Shown piece by piece: positions 7,460 through 16,701 of a stretch of 64,000 bases of DNA. The first letter of the stretch is position 1. Each line of letters opens with the position of its first letter. A program made the translations under genes and the position numbers. Origin of the DNA: JACVRW01 sp036519295 (lineage in GTDB: Bacteria > Actinomycetota > Thermoleophilia > Solirubrobacterales > Thermoleophilaceae); NCBI GenBank assembly GCA_036519295.1, contig DATDLN010000024.1:1-64000 (forward strand), given 5' to 3'. Below the pieces are notes generated by a model, which was not told the DNA's origin, did not search any database, and was given only the letters and a program-made list of their open reading frames with translations.

Positions 7460-8295
7460 GTGTAAGACCCGAGGAGGTTGTTCCTGCCTAGACGGTTGAC
7501 GGGCGGGTGGCGGGCCGCGGGCAATGGCCCTCCGAGAGCCCCGCCCGGTCGCGCGACGGGAAGCGCTTCGCGGTTGCCCGTCGACGTGCCTCTCAGCCGG
7601 TATTCCCGCTGTCTTGAAGCCCCGAGAGGTCGGTTCGCGGCCCTTTTAGGAAAGATCATCGAACGATCTCGGCGATCCTCAGCCGTTCTGGCGGCCTGGC
7701 CGAGGCCTCTCCATCGAGCTTGAGGGTTCAACGTTGCACGAGCTTTCGAGGCTTGACTTGCACGAAAGGCGCCATAGGCGTAGCGTGATCCCTGCAAACC
7801 GGCGACATCGCAAGAGCGCGGCATGTCGCCCCCCAACCGGCTTCCATGGGGACATGGAGCCGGACGCACCGGCCCGGCGTTCGTCGCATGGCGCCGGGTC
7901 GGTGTTTAGGTGTTCGGGGCGGGAAAATCCCCTGTGACGGTCAAGGCGCGCGCAGCGCAGAGGCGCGGTGCCCATAGGCGGGGTTCTGAAGGACGGCGGG
8001 GGCCCCCCCGAGAAGCAATGGGTTGAGCCGCGCTTTACACGGGGAACGCCACAACAGGTGCGCGTGAGATGTGAAAGCAGAAGTGGCAAGGCGGAGGGGC
8101 CGGCGGCCATCGAGGAGCTCCGGGGCCGGCAGCGGAAGCGCGTGGCCGCGATCCGCAAGCTGAACGCCCACTACGCCGGCCAGCCGTTCCCGAGGCGCGC
8201 GGCCGCTTTGTGGGTCGATCCACTCTCCACCAATCAATGGCCCTTGTCAAGAGCCCTAGAAAAGGTGCACGAGTTGGGGGGCCGAAACCCTCCGC
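7460..8295. other. 836-base stretch without a confident gene
   Basis: Long open frames exist on both strands, but their products are arginine/proline/glycine-rich and look like chance frames in GC-rich DNA. The best candidate starts at the GTG at 8062 on the plus strand and reads into the next gene (EELRGRQRKRVAAIRKLNAHYAG within it), with a helical front and no known family. A TTGACT hexamer (7753-7758) occurs without a good -10. This may be a decayed part of the element. Confidence 0.4.
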
Positions 8296-8496
8296 GTGAG
8301 CCACGAGAGCCGTCTACGGGCCGCACAGCGCCGCTTAGAGGCCGCTGAGGCGTCCTACGAGAAGGCACGCGCTGCCAGGAACGCCGCCATACGGGAAGCG
8401 GTGGCCGGCGGGATGACCTACCGTGAGATAGCCGCCGTCACTGGACTGTCCGTCCAACGGGTGGCGCAGATAGCCACGGCGACACCGGGGCCGTGA
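8296..8496 (+). CDS. Small helix-turn-helix protein
   Basis: 66 residues with a GTG start. Residues 1-35 form a charged helix; residues 38-60 (GGMTYREIAAVTGLSVQRVA) are a classic HTH of the sigma-region-4/MerR-like kind. The stop overlaps the start of the NYN gene (GTGA), so the two are made together. It probably binds the pair's own promoter or acts as partner of the nuclease. Confidence 0.7.
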   Translation: MSHESRLRAAQRRLEAAEASYEKARAARNAAIREAVAGGMTYREIAAVTGLSVQRVAQIATATPGP

Positions 8497-9119
8497 GGGC
8501 GAACGTCTACATCGACGGCTTCAACCTGTACTACGGGGCGCTCAAGCCACTGCCGAACTGCAAGTGGCTGGACCTCGACGCCCTTTGCCGCCGGCTATTG
8601 CCGCGCGACGAGATCCACCGCATCCGCTACTTCACCGCGCTGGTCAGCGCCCGCCCACACGATCCTCAGCAACCAGTTCGGCAACAGGTCTACATCCGCG
8701 CGCTTGAGACCATCCCTCACCTGACTGTGCACTACGGCACCTACAAGACCCGCACAGCCTCAATGCCGCTGGCTCGACCGCGGCCCGGACACAAGACGGC
8801 CCGAGTCCGGAAGACCGAAGAGAAGGGCTCCGACGTCAACTTGGCCACCTACCTCCTGCTCGACGCGTTCAAGCGGGACTGCGAGGTGGCGGTGGTCATC
8901 TCTAACGACGCAGACCTAAAGGAGCCGATCGCGTTGACCCAGACCGAGCTCGGAATCCCGGTCGGCGTGATCAACCCCCACCCGCCGCACAAGCGGAGCA
9001 GAGACATCAAGCCCGCCTTCTTCAAACAGATTCGTGAGTCCGCTCTACGCACGTGCCAGTTCCCGACCGTCATGCGGGATGCCAAAGGCGACATCCACAG
9101 GCCAGCCAACTGGTCTTAG
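8493..9119 (+). CDS. NYN-domain (PIN-like) ribonuclease
   Basis: 208 residues. The PIN-like active-site acids appear in order: VYIDGFNLYYG (Asp near residue 7), EKGSDVNLATYLLLDAF and VVISNDADLKEPI. LabA/DUF88-type NYN proteins cleave RNA or bind nucleic acid. The C-terminal 40 residues are basic. Coupled to the HTH gene by GTGA, it resembles a toxin-antitoxin or defence module carried by the element. The function is inferred; it could also serve RNA processing in the element's own life cycle. Confidence 0.8.
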   Translation: MRANVYIDGFNLYYGALKPLPNCKWLDLDALCRRLLPRDEIHRIRYFTALVSARPHDPQQPVRQQVYIRALETIPHLTVHYGTYKTRTASMPLARPRPGHKTARVRKTEEKGSDVNLATYLLLDAFKRDCEVAVVISNDADLKEPIALTQTELGIPVGVINPHPPHKRSRDIKPAFFKQIRESALRTCQFPTVMRDAKGDIHRPANWS

Positions 9120-9131
9120 CGCGAGCTGCGG

Positions 9132-9160
9132 TTGAAGGGGTCCTCGGCCTGGCATATAAT
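9132..9160 (+). promoter_or_regulatory. Sigma70-type promoter, TTGAAG-17-TATAAT
   Basis: TTGAAG at 9132-9137 and a perfect TATAAT at 9155-9160 are separated by exactly 17 bases, the best promoter seen in the window. A start site would fall near 9167, just before two consecutive hairpins and with no open frame behind it on the plus strand. Confidence 0.65.
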
Positions 9161-9166
9161 TAGCGC

Positions 9167-9230
9167 ATCTCCCCTGTCGCCTCGGCGGCAGGGTGCGAGG
9201 CCCGCCTAGCGCGGGTCTCTGCGTTTCTGG
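9167..9230 (+). ncRNA. Possible small RNA of two hairpins
   Basis: Downstream of the promoter, 9172-9181 pairs with 9184-9193 (one G-U, very short loop) and 9197-9205 pairs with 9211-9219 around a five-base loop, then TGCGTTTCT follows as a terminator-like tail. Promoter, two stems and terminator fit a transcript of about 60 nucleotides. The alternative is that the second stem is only the terminator of the NYN gene. No known RNA family is recognised. Confidence 0.4.
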
Positions 9231-9305
9231 ATCAGCCAGCGCCGCGAGCACCGCCGAGCGTTCGGCTAGCCACCGCTCGATCTCGTCCCTACTTTGGAGG
9301 ACCAT

Positions 9306-9322
9306 GTACCCAGAAAGGGTAC
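9306..9322. promoter_or_regulatory. Palindrome GTACCC-AGAAA-GGGTAC in an A+T-rich stretch
   Basis: A perfect six-base inverted repeat lies beside an unusually A+T-rich segment (9323-9350) containing TTGACT on the minus strand. It looks like an operator near a minus-strand promoter. From 9231 to 9470 I find no convincing gene on either strand. Confidence 0.4.
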
Positions 9323-9470
9323 AAAGTCAACATAGTAGTTGTAGTTAAAAGAAAGGCAGCGAAGCGAACACGCCGATTGAGTGATGGCTCCGCTCTGAAC
9401 TTCCTATTCCTGTTAGTTCTACGGATACAGCTTCCAGCCGTCTTATATCGACCCCTCGGGGCCGCAGCGG

Positions 9471-9773
9471 CTATCCTTGCTGGGGCAAGGACCGATCGTG
9501 TTGCTTTGCTGGCACATCTCCGACCCGTCCACGGCCGTCCTTACCGTGGTGAGGGGAGCGTTCCCTACGGGCGTGTGATGTAGCCAACGGTGCGGCGGGG
9601 CGTTCTGCCCCACCATGTTGTGGCGTCGGCCCCGCTGGGTGTGCGGGGTCGACGTCGTTTGATGAAGTTCTTTCCGAGTAGCAGCGCCAACAGCACATGG
9701 CGTTGAGCCGCAGGGAGCGCATGACGCCCCATTCGGGATGGGAGTCGCGCTTGCCGCAGAAGTGGCAGGTCAT
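9471..9773 (-). CDS. Possible small zinc-ribbon phage protein
   Basis: 100 residues, ATG preceded by GAGGGGGAT. The first 45 residues carry CHFCGK and CCWRC, two cysteine pairs spaced like a treble-clef or zinc ribbon. The remainder (rich in Pro, Ala, Arg, His) is low-complexity, so the true gene may be shorter. A hairpin CCTTGC/GCAAGG (9475-9490) covers the stop. It lies nearest the attachment site, where regulatory genes of such elements often sit. Family not recognised. Confidence 0.4.
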   Translation of the reverse strand: MTCHFCGKRDSHPEWGVMRSLRLNAMCCWRCYSERTSSNDVDPAHPAGPTPQHGGAERPAAPLATSHARRERSPHHGKDGRGRVGDVPAKQHDRSLPQQG

Positions 9774-9847
9774 GCCATCCCCCTCGCGGCCTCACGCAGA
9801 GTCGCGGAAGCCCAAAGTCGTTCGAGAATTGGCTCTAGGGCCCGACC

Positions 9848-9882
9848 GGCACCTTCCACCGGTTCGATTCCGGTCGGCGCCT
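9848..9882 (+). other. attR: displaced 3' end of a tRNA gene
   Basis: 9858-9874 is a perfect T arm (ACCGG, loop TTCGATT, CCGGT), followed by the acceptor 3' strand CGGCGCC (9875-9881) and a U discriminator (9882). The bases 9848-9852 (GGCAC) fit the 3' side of an anticodon stem. No matching 5' half (GGCGCCG) lies in the expected place upstream. A tRNA 3' fragment at the edge of phage genes is the usual scar of tyrosine-recombinase integration with crossover near the anticodon loop. U73 suggests tRNA-Cys (or Gly); the intact copy should lie left of the window. Confidence 0.75.
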
Positions 9883-9978
9883 CTCCTGCGCCTGTCCCAA
9901 ACCGGCCACTCGCGAATATCCCCCGCGGGTCCGGGTACCGAATAGCCAAAGTCCTCCTATGGGAGAAGGAGTGGACCA

Positions 9979-10434
9979 ATGACGCAGACGCACGGCGGGG
10001 GCGCCGAGCGCGTGGGGACAGAACCCGCCGGCGCAGGTCATCACCCCGAGATCGACTGGATGGCCGCCGAGCGCTCCCCAGAGTTCCGGGAGCTCGTTCG
10101 GCGTCGGAGCGGGTTCGTGATACCCGCAACGATCTTCTTCCTGACCTGGTATTTCGGCTTCATCGTGCTGGCCGGCTACGCCCCGGACTTCATGGGAGAG
10201 GAGTTCCTGGTCGACGGCCTGACCGTCGGCTACGTGCTCGCCCTGACGCAGTTCGTGATGACCTGGGTGCTGGGCTGGATGTACCTGCGCCGGTCGGACC
10301 GGGTTTTCGATCCGCTTGCGAGGCGCGCGGCCGAGCAGGCCCTGAGAGCCGGCGCCGATAGAGAGGCCGCCGCGCACCGCTTCGATCGCACGGCGGAGCA
10401 GGCGCCTCGCGGGGAGGAGGTGACGGGTCGATGA
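9979..10434 (+). CDS. DUF485 membrane protein, partner of the acetate symporter
   Basis: 151 residues with two membrane helices (VIPATIFFLTWYFGFIVLAGY and a second near VGYVLALTQFVMTWVLGW) and a hydrophilic C-terminus. DUF485 (YjcH-like) proteins are co-transcribed with ActP-type symporters. Here the ATG of the symporter overlaps its stop (ATGA). GGGAGAAGGAG precedes the start. It is the first clear host gene after the tRNA scar. Confidence 0.88.
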   Translation: MTQTHGGGAERVGTEPAGAGHHPEIDWMAAERSPEFRELVRRRSGFVIPATIFFLTWYFGFIVLAGYAPDFMGEEFLVDGLTVGYVLALTQFVMTWVLGWMYLRRSDRVFDPLARRAAEQALRAGADREAAAHRFDRTAEQAPRGEEVTGR

Positions 10435-12062
10435 CCTGGATCGCCGCAGTCAACGAGACCGCACTCACCGTCTTCGCGATCGTCGTCGCTGTCACGCTGG
10501 TCGTCACGTACTTCGCCTCGAAGCGAGTCGCCACTGCGACCGACTTCTGGGCGGCCGGCCGCGGCCTTACCGGGCCCCAGAACGGCTTCGCCATCGCCGG
10601 CGACTACATGTCGGCGGCGTCGTTCCTCGGCATCGCCGGCCTGATCTTCCTGTTCGGCTTCGACGGCTTCCTCTACTCCGTCGGCTTCCTCGTGGCCTTC
10701 CTAACCGTGCTCTTCCTGCTCGCCGAGAGGATGCGCAACTCGGGCAAGTTCACGATCGCCGACGTGCTCGCATTCCGGCTGAAGGAGCAGCCGGCGCGCG
10801 CGGCCGCCGCGCTCGGGACGCTGTCCGTCGTCGCCTTCTACCTGATCGCCCAGATGGTCGGCGCCGGCGTGCTGATCGAGGGCCTCGTGGGCATCGACTT
10901 CTGGCTCGCGGTGCTCCTCACAGGCGGCTTCATGGTCATCTACATCGTGGCCGGGGGCATGCTGGCCACGAGCTGGGTGCAGATCATCAAGGCGTTCCTG
11001 CTGATGAGCGCCGCGATCGTGATGACGATCTGGGTGCTCGCGAAGATCGGCTGGAATCCGATCGATCTCTTCAGGGACGCGCGGGCCCGGTCCGCCGACG
11101 GCGAGTCCTACCTGAAGCCCGGCCTCTTCCTCGCGTCGCCGCTCGACACGGTCTCGCTCGGAATAGGTCTCGTGCTGGGCACGGCGGGGCTGCCGCACAT
11201 CCTGATGCGCTTCTTCACCGTTCCCGACGCCAAGGCGGCCCGCTCGTCGGTGATGTGGGCGATGGTGCTGATCGGCGCCTTCTACGTGATGACCACGGCG
11301 CTCGGCTTCGGCGCCCGCGCGATCCTGGGCCGGGGCGGCGAGGAGGCGGCCGGCACCACCGGCAACTTCGCGGTGCCGACGCTGGCCGACGAGCTGGGCG
11401 GCGAGCTGTTCCTGGCGATCATCGCCGGGGTCGCCTTCGCCACCATCCTCGCGGTGGTGGCCGGCCTCGTTATCTCGGCGTCGGGTGCGGTGGCGCACGA
11501 CGTGTGGTCGAACATCGTCCGCAACGGAAGCGACTCCGAGAAGGAGGAGGTCGTGGTCGCCAAGGTCGCCGCGCTTGCGATCGGGGCGATCGCGATCGGG
11601 ATCGCCATCATCGGCGGAGAGGGCCTGAACGTGTCGTTCATGGTCGGCCTTGCGTTTGCCGTCGCCGCGAGCGCCAATTTCCCGGCGCTGCTGCTGGCGC
11701 TCACATGGCGGCGCTTCAACACCGCCGGGGCGGTCACGGGGGTGCTCTTCGGCGTGATCAGCTCGATCGCGCTCGTGATCATCAGTCCCACGGTGTGGCC
11801 GGGTCCCGACTCGGAGGGCGGCGCCTTCGGCTTCTACGACCTCGCCAACCCGGCGATCATCAGCGTCCCGCTCGGGTTCATCGGGTGCTGGCTCGGCACG
11901 GTGCTCAGCAGCGAGCGTGAGCCGCAGCGATCGTTCGACGAGCTCTACGTCCGGTCCGAGACCGGCCTCGGCGCCGAAACGGGCACGGGCCTGACCCTGA
12001 CCGGCCGGGGCGGCGGCGCCCGGCGGGCGGCGGCGGTAACCAGCACGATCCCGCGTCTGTAG
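10431..12062 (+). CDS. actP: Cation/acetate symporter of the sodium:solute symporter family
   Basis: 543 residues, like ActP (about 550), with about 13 membrane helices. ATDFWAAGRGLTGPQNGFAI near residues 37-56 followed by GDYMSAASFLGIAG is the SSS/ActP signature for the sodium and substrate site. It would import acetate or related short monocarboxylates. Neighbours DUF485 and acetyl-CoA synthetase support acetate. Glycolate, pyruvate or propionate cannot be ruled out. Confidence 0.88.
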   Translation: MTWIAAVNETALTVFAIVVAVTLVVTYFASKRVATATDFWAAGRGLTGPQNGFAIAGDYMSAASFLGIAGLIFLFGFDGFLYSVGFLVAFLTVLFLLAERMRNSGKFTIADVLAFRLKEQPARAAAALGTLSVVAFYLIAQMVGAGVLIEGLVGIDFWLAVLLTGGFMVIYIVAGGMLATSWVQIIKAFLLMSAAIVMTIWVLAKIGWNPIDLFRDARARSADGESYLKPGLFLASPLDTVSLGIGLVLGTAGLPHILMRFFTVPDAKAARSSVMWAMVLIGAFYVMTTALGFGARAILGRGGEEAAGTTGNFAVPTLADELGGELFLAIIAGVAFATILAVVAGLVISASGAVAHDVWSNIVRNGSDSEKEEVVVAKVAALAIGAIAIGIAIIGGEGLNVSFMVGLAFAVAASANFPALLLALTWRRFNTAGAVTGVLFGVISSIALVIISPTVWPGPDSEGGAFGFYDLANPAIISVPLGFIGCWLGTVLSSEREPQRSFDELYVRSETGLGAETGTGLTLTGRGGGARRAAAVTSTIPRL

Positions 12063-12191
12063 AGCCACAGCGGGGGCATCGCTGCCGGACTGGCGGGAGT
12101 TCGCGGGACTGATGTTCGGCCGCCGGCTCGAGCTTGGTTCGTGTGCCCGTGCGGGCCATCGGGTAGAAGTTGAGGACGACAAGGAGGAGCA

Positions 12192-14174
<1,983 letters not shown>

Positions 14175-15242
14175 TTTGCGAGAGACGCAGGCCTCCGCCC
14201 ACGCGCTCGCCGCGGCGCTCGCGGTAGGCCGGCACGAACAGCGACGTCACGATGCCGTGCTCGGCCGTCAGCTCGTCGATGATCGGCCACACCTCGGCGA
14301 CCCTTGAGGGCCGGTCGATATAGGTCGTGTAGGTGGGTGCGTGGCTCCTGAAGCGGGCGAACTTGTCGCCGTGCGGGGGCTCGTCGCTCGAGAACCCCCA
14401 ATGGCCGCGAATCGTCGTGACGCCGGCGGCGCCCGTCTCGCGCAGGCGCCGTGTCAGCTCGGTGTAGAGCGCGCGCCCGTTGACCTGCGCCGACTGGCGG
14501 GTATAGACGCGGATCGTCTGCCATACGGCCAGCCCGTGAGGGTCGTGGTCGGGCGCGCTTGGCAGCTCCTCGAGCCGCTCGCCGTCGTGCTTCACCTGGG
14601 CGATGCCCTCGAGCGTGACGAGCGGCCACTCGAGCGCCTCGCTCAGATCGGGTAGCGCGGCGGCGAGTGTCTCCCTGCGGCCAACGGAGATGATCATGAG
14701 CGGCGCCTCGCGCCTAGGGGAGAAGAAGGTCGCGCGCCTCCGCCAGCCGTGGTAGGTGCCGTCGACGCCGAGGAGCGCCGTCGCGCCCGCGGCGCCGTGC
14801 CGTCGGAGGACCTCCACGACCTCCCGGTAGGCCGGGCGACGACCGACTGCCGCGCGCTCGAGGCGCCCACAGTAGATGGTGAGCTTCGCGGCGCGCCCCG
14901 GTTGGCTTGGGAACTCCGCCTCGGCCACCTCGTCGCCACGGGCGAGGCGGGCGTGTTCGAGGGTCACGAGCCCGTCGGCCACCACGCCGTCGACGTCGTC
15001 GAGCAGCGCCTGGATGCGCTCGCGGGAATCGACCGCGCACGCCACGAGCGGCAGGTCGGTGGAGATGTCGGGGAAGCGTCCCGTGTGGATGCGGCGGCCA
15101 AGCCCGAAGCCCTCGATCCCGCGGCACAGCGCCGAGACGGCCACGTGGTGGCGCGCCAGGGAGTCCATGAGCGCGTCGCTCGTCAGATCGGCGCGCGTGA
15201 GCTGCGAGTCGCCGAAGAAAACCCACAGCTTGAGGGCCGCGG

Positions 15243-15614
15243 TCACGTTAGCCCGGCTCCGACGATCCATCCAAGACCGGTGGCCGCGAGCCCTGCCACC
15301 ATCGGTACGGTGAGGTTCAACCACATGAGCCGCCACTCGCCGTCCTCGCCGAGGCGCTGCGCCTCGACCATCCACGTGGAGAAGGTCGTGTAGCCCCCGA
15401 GAAAGCCTGTGCCGAGCATCAGAAGGGCATCGCCCCCGACGCCGAGCCCCGTGAGCGCCCCGAGCGCGGCCCCGCCGCTCAGGTTGACCGCGAGCGTGCC
15501 GAAGGGGAAGTCGCTCGGCCAGCGAGCGGATACCGCCCCGTCGAGCGTGAAACGCCCGAGCGCGCCAAGGGCGCCAAGTGCGCCCACCCCGATCCATGGA
15601 AGCGCGTCGATCAC
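15243..15614 (-). CDS. crcB: Fluoride channel subunit CrcB/Fluc (second copy)
   Basis: 123 residues with four membrane helices. GALGRFTLDG, FGTLAVNLSGGAALGALTG and GFLGGYTTFSTWMVEA are the family motifs (N-terminal G-R, the pore asparagine, and TTFS). The GTG start at 15614 overlaps the stop of the other crcB. Fluc channels are dual-topology dimers. Paired genes of this kind often make heterodimers of opposite orientation that release cytoplasmic fluoride. Confidence 0.9.
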   Translation of the reverse strand: MIDALPWIGVGALGALGALGRFTLDGAVSARWPSDFPFGTLAVNLSGGAALGALTGLGVGGDALLMLGTGFLGGYTTFSTWMVEAQRLGEDGEWRLMWLNLTVPMVAGLAATGLGWIVGAGLT

Positions 15615-16108
15615 CCGTAGGCCCTTCTGCGTGCGTACACGGAGCCGGCCACGGCGCAGGACATGCCCACCGCGATGCTTACCACTGCATAGAGGGCCGC
15701 CAGGCCCGGGCGATCGTGCCTGGCGATCTGGATCGTCTCCACTTGGAACGCCGAGAAGGTGGTCAACGCGCCACAGAAGCCGGTGCCGAGCAGCGGCCGC
15801 CAGAAGCGCGTCGGCACCACCATCTCGGCGAGCTCGGTGGCAAGCCAGGCGAGCAGCAGCGCACCGAGCTGGTTGACGATGAAGGTGCGCCACGGCCACT
15901 CGCCCGTGTCCGCGGGAAGGACCTCGGCTACCCCGGCGCGGGCGAGGGCGCCAACGGCGCCCCCGGCCAGGATCGCCGCTGCACGGAGCTGGCCCGCGGT
16001 AAGCCCTCGCTCCGCCGCCCACGCCGCCGGGCGGAAGCCCGCATGTGGAGTCCGCCGCCGCACGGCCGCGGCCACTCCACCCTCGCGGGGTGCACCGATC
16101 CTGCTCAC
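15611..16108 (-). CDS. crcB: Fluoride channel subunit CrcB/Fluc (first copy)
   Basis: 165 residues; the first 40 are an unusual polar extension before the four-helix channel (LARAGVAEVLP, FIVNQLGALLLAWLA, GFCGALTTFSAFQVE). The true start may be a later codon (the extension is arginine-rich). First gene of the crcB-crcB-DUF190 operon. I looked for the conserved fluoride riboswitch core upstream and did not find it. Confidence 0.88.
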   Translation of the reverse strand: MSRIGAPREGGVAAAVRRRTPHAGFRPAAWAAERGLTAGQLRAAAILAGGAVGALARAGVAEVLPADTGEWPWRTFIVNQLGALLLAWLATELAEMVVPTRFWRPLLGTGFCGALTTFSAFQVETIQIARHDRPGLAALYAVVSIAVGMSCAVAGSVYARRRAYG

Positions 16109-16183
16109 GAGTGCCGGTACTGCAGCTCGACCTCCCGGGCGGTAGCCGCGTCATTCGAGCACGGCCGCTCCCAGGCGCCGCCC

Positions 16184-16205
16184 GATCGTGTGCACCGTGC
16201 ACCCA
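16184..16205. repeat. Copy A of a 22-base exact repeat with GTGCAC motifs
   Basis: GATCGTGTGCACCGTGCACC plus two more bases is identical to copy B at 18211-18232, and weaker similarity continues for about 50 bases to the right. The core GTGCAC-C-GTGCAC is a near-dyad. This copy lies 76-97 bases upstream of the crcB operon in the 270-base gap between crcB and fmdB, which otherwise holds no gene. Confidence 0.7.
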
Positions 16206-16378
16206 CATACCCGACGGCACGTTCCCCGCCGCCCGACCGTTCAGGCGAGCCCGATGGCGCCCGGAGCAGGTCGGGCGCCCATCGCGTCTGCCACAGAACG
16301 TGGCCAAGGACTCAGTTGGCTTGCATCCTCCCGTTGATGGCCTCGGCTCGTCGCGGACCCGCTCTGCGGGCAGGACAG

Positions 16379-16669
16379 TCACGGCCTGGGAAGGCGCCGG
16401 AGGGTGGGGGTGAGCGGGAGCACAGGCGTTCGCTTGCGCGCCCCGGTCCCGGGCAACGAGGCGACCACTTCCGGCTCGTCGCGGGACTTCTCCGCGTGAT
16501 CGATCGCAGCAACCAAGGCCGGCGGCGACAGCGAAAGCATGGGTTTCGAGAACACTCGCCGCGCCTCGCTGCCGCAGACCGGACACGCGACCGACTCCGG
16601 TGCTGTACCGAGTGGCCGCGTCATCTCGAACGCACCATCGTCGTCGCACCGGTACTCATATATGGCCAC
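16379..16669 (-). CDS. fmdB: FmdB-type zinc ribbon protein (copy 1)
   Basis: 96 residues from the GTG at 16669 (AAGGATC upstream). It begins with IYEYRCDDDGAFEMTRPL and has CPVCGSEARRVFSKPML, the single zinc ribbon of the FmdB regulatory family: one paired knuckle is CPVC, but the first knuckle here keeps only one cysteine (YRCDDDG instead of CxxC). The tail is long and basic. It lies 32 bases after the formamidase gene. FmdB proteins accompany formamidases and are thought to be regulatory. Confidence 0.8.
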   Translation of the reverse strand: MAIYEYRCDDDGAFEMTRPLGTAPESVACPVCGSEARRVFSKPMLSLSPPALVAAIDHAEKSRDEPEVVASLPGTGARKRTPVLPLTPTLRRLPRP

Positions 16670-16701
16670 AACGGTCGATCCTTGATACCGCGGCTTCGAC
16701 G

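Larger units (their letters stand above)
1..9882. mobile_element. Right part of an integrated phage-like element ending at a tRNA-derived attachment site
   Basis: Capsid, portal, terminase, HNH and DNA methyltransferase genes run leftward, and small phage-type genes and a cargo hydrolase run rightward. The block stops at a displaced tRNA 3' end near 9,848-9,882, after which ordinary metabolic genes begin. The intact tRNA and, presumably, the integrase lie left of the window. No tail, tape-measure, lysin or holin gene is visible. The order portal, protease-capsid, minor head, terminase, HNH is unlike the common order that starts with terminase. It could be a tail-less satellite, as in phiRv1-type or capsid-forming island elements, or a deleted prophage. 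The left boundary is unknown. Confidence 0.8.

Noticed and set aside
7456..8237. Several overlapping frames on both strands after the glycosidase
   Set aside because: Arg/Pro/Gly-rich products, no ribosome sites at proper distance, no motifs.
9045..9305. Minus-strand frame beginning MVLQSRDEIERWLAERSAVL
   Set aside because: The first 30 residues look protein-like, but the rest runs through the two hairpins and the end of the NYN gene and is low-complexity. I could not decide on a real end, so it is not listed as a gene.
1..9882. Integrase or small terminase subunit gene
   Set aside because: No frame in the visible part shows the tyrosine or serine recombinase motifs or a convincing TerS; they may lie left of the window.
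10701..12182. Long minus-strand frame opposite the acetate symporter
   Set aside because: Product is Arg/Asp/His repeats typical of antisense frames in GC-rich DNA; no ribosome site and no family pattern.
16109..16378. Possible fluoride riboswitch upstream of crcB
   Set aside because: I looked for the conserved core (GATGG, GTTCGCC, AACCGC and the distal GATGGC) on the minus strand and found only partial words in the wrong order.
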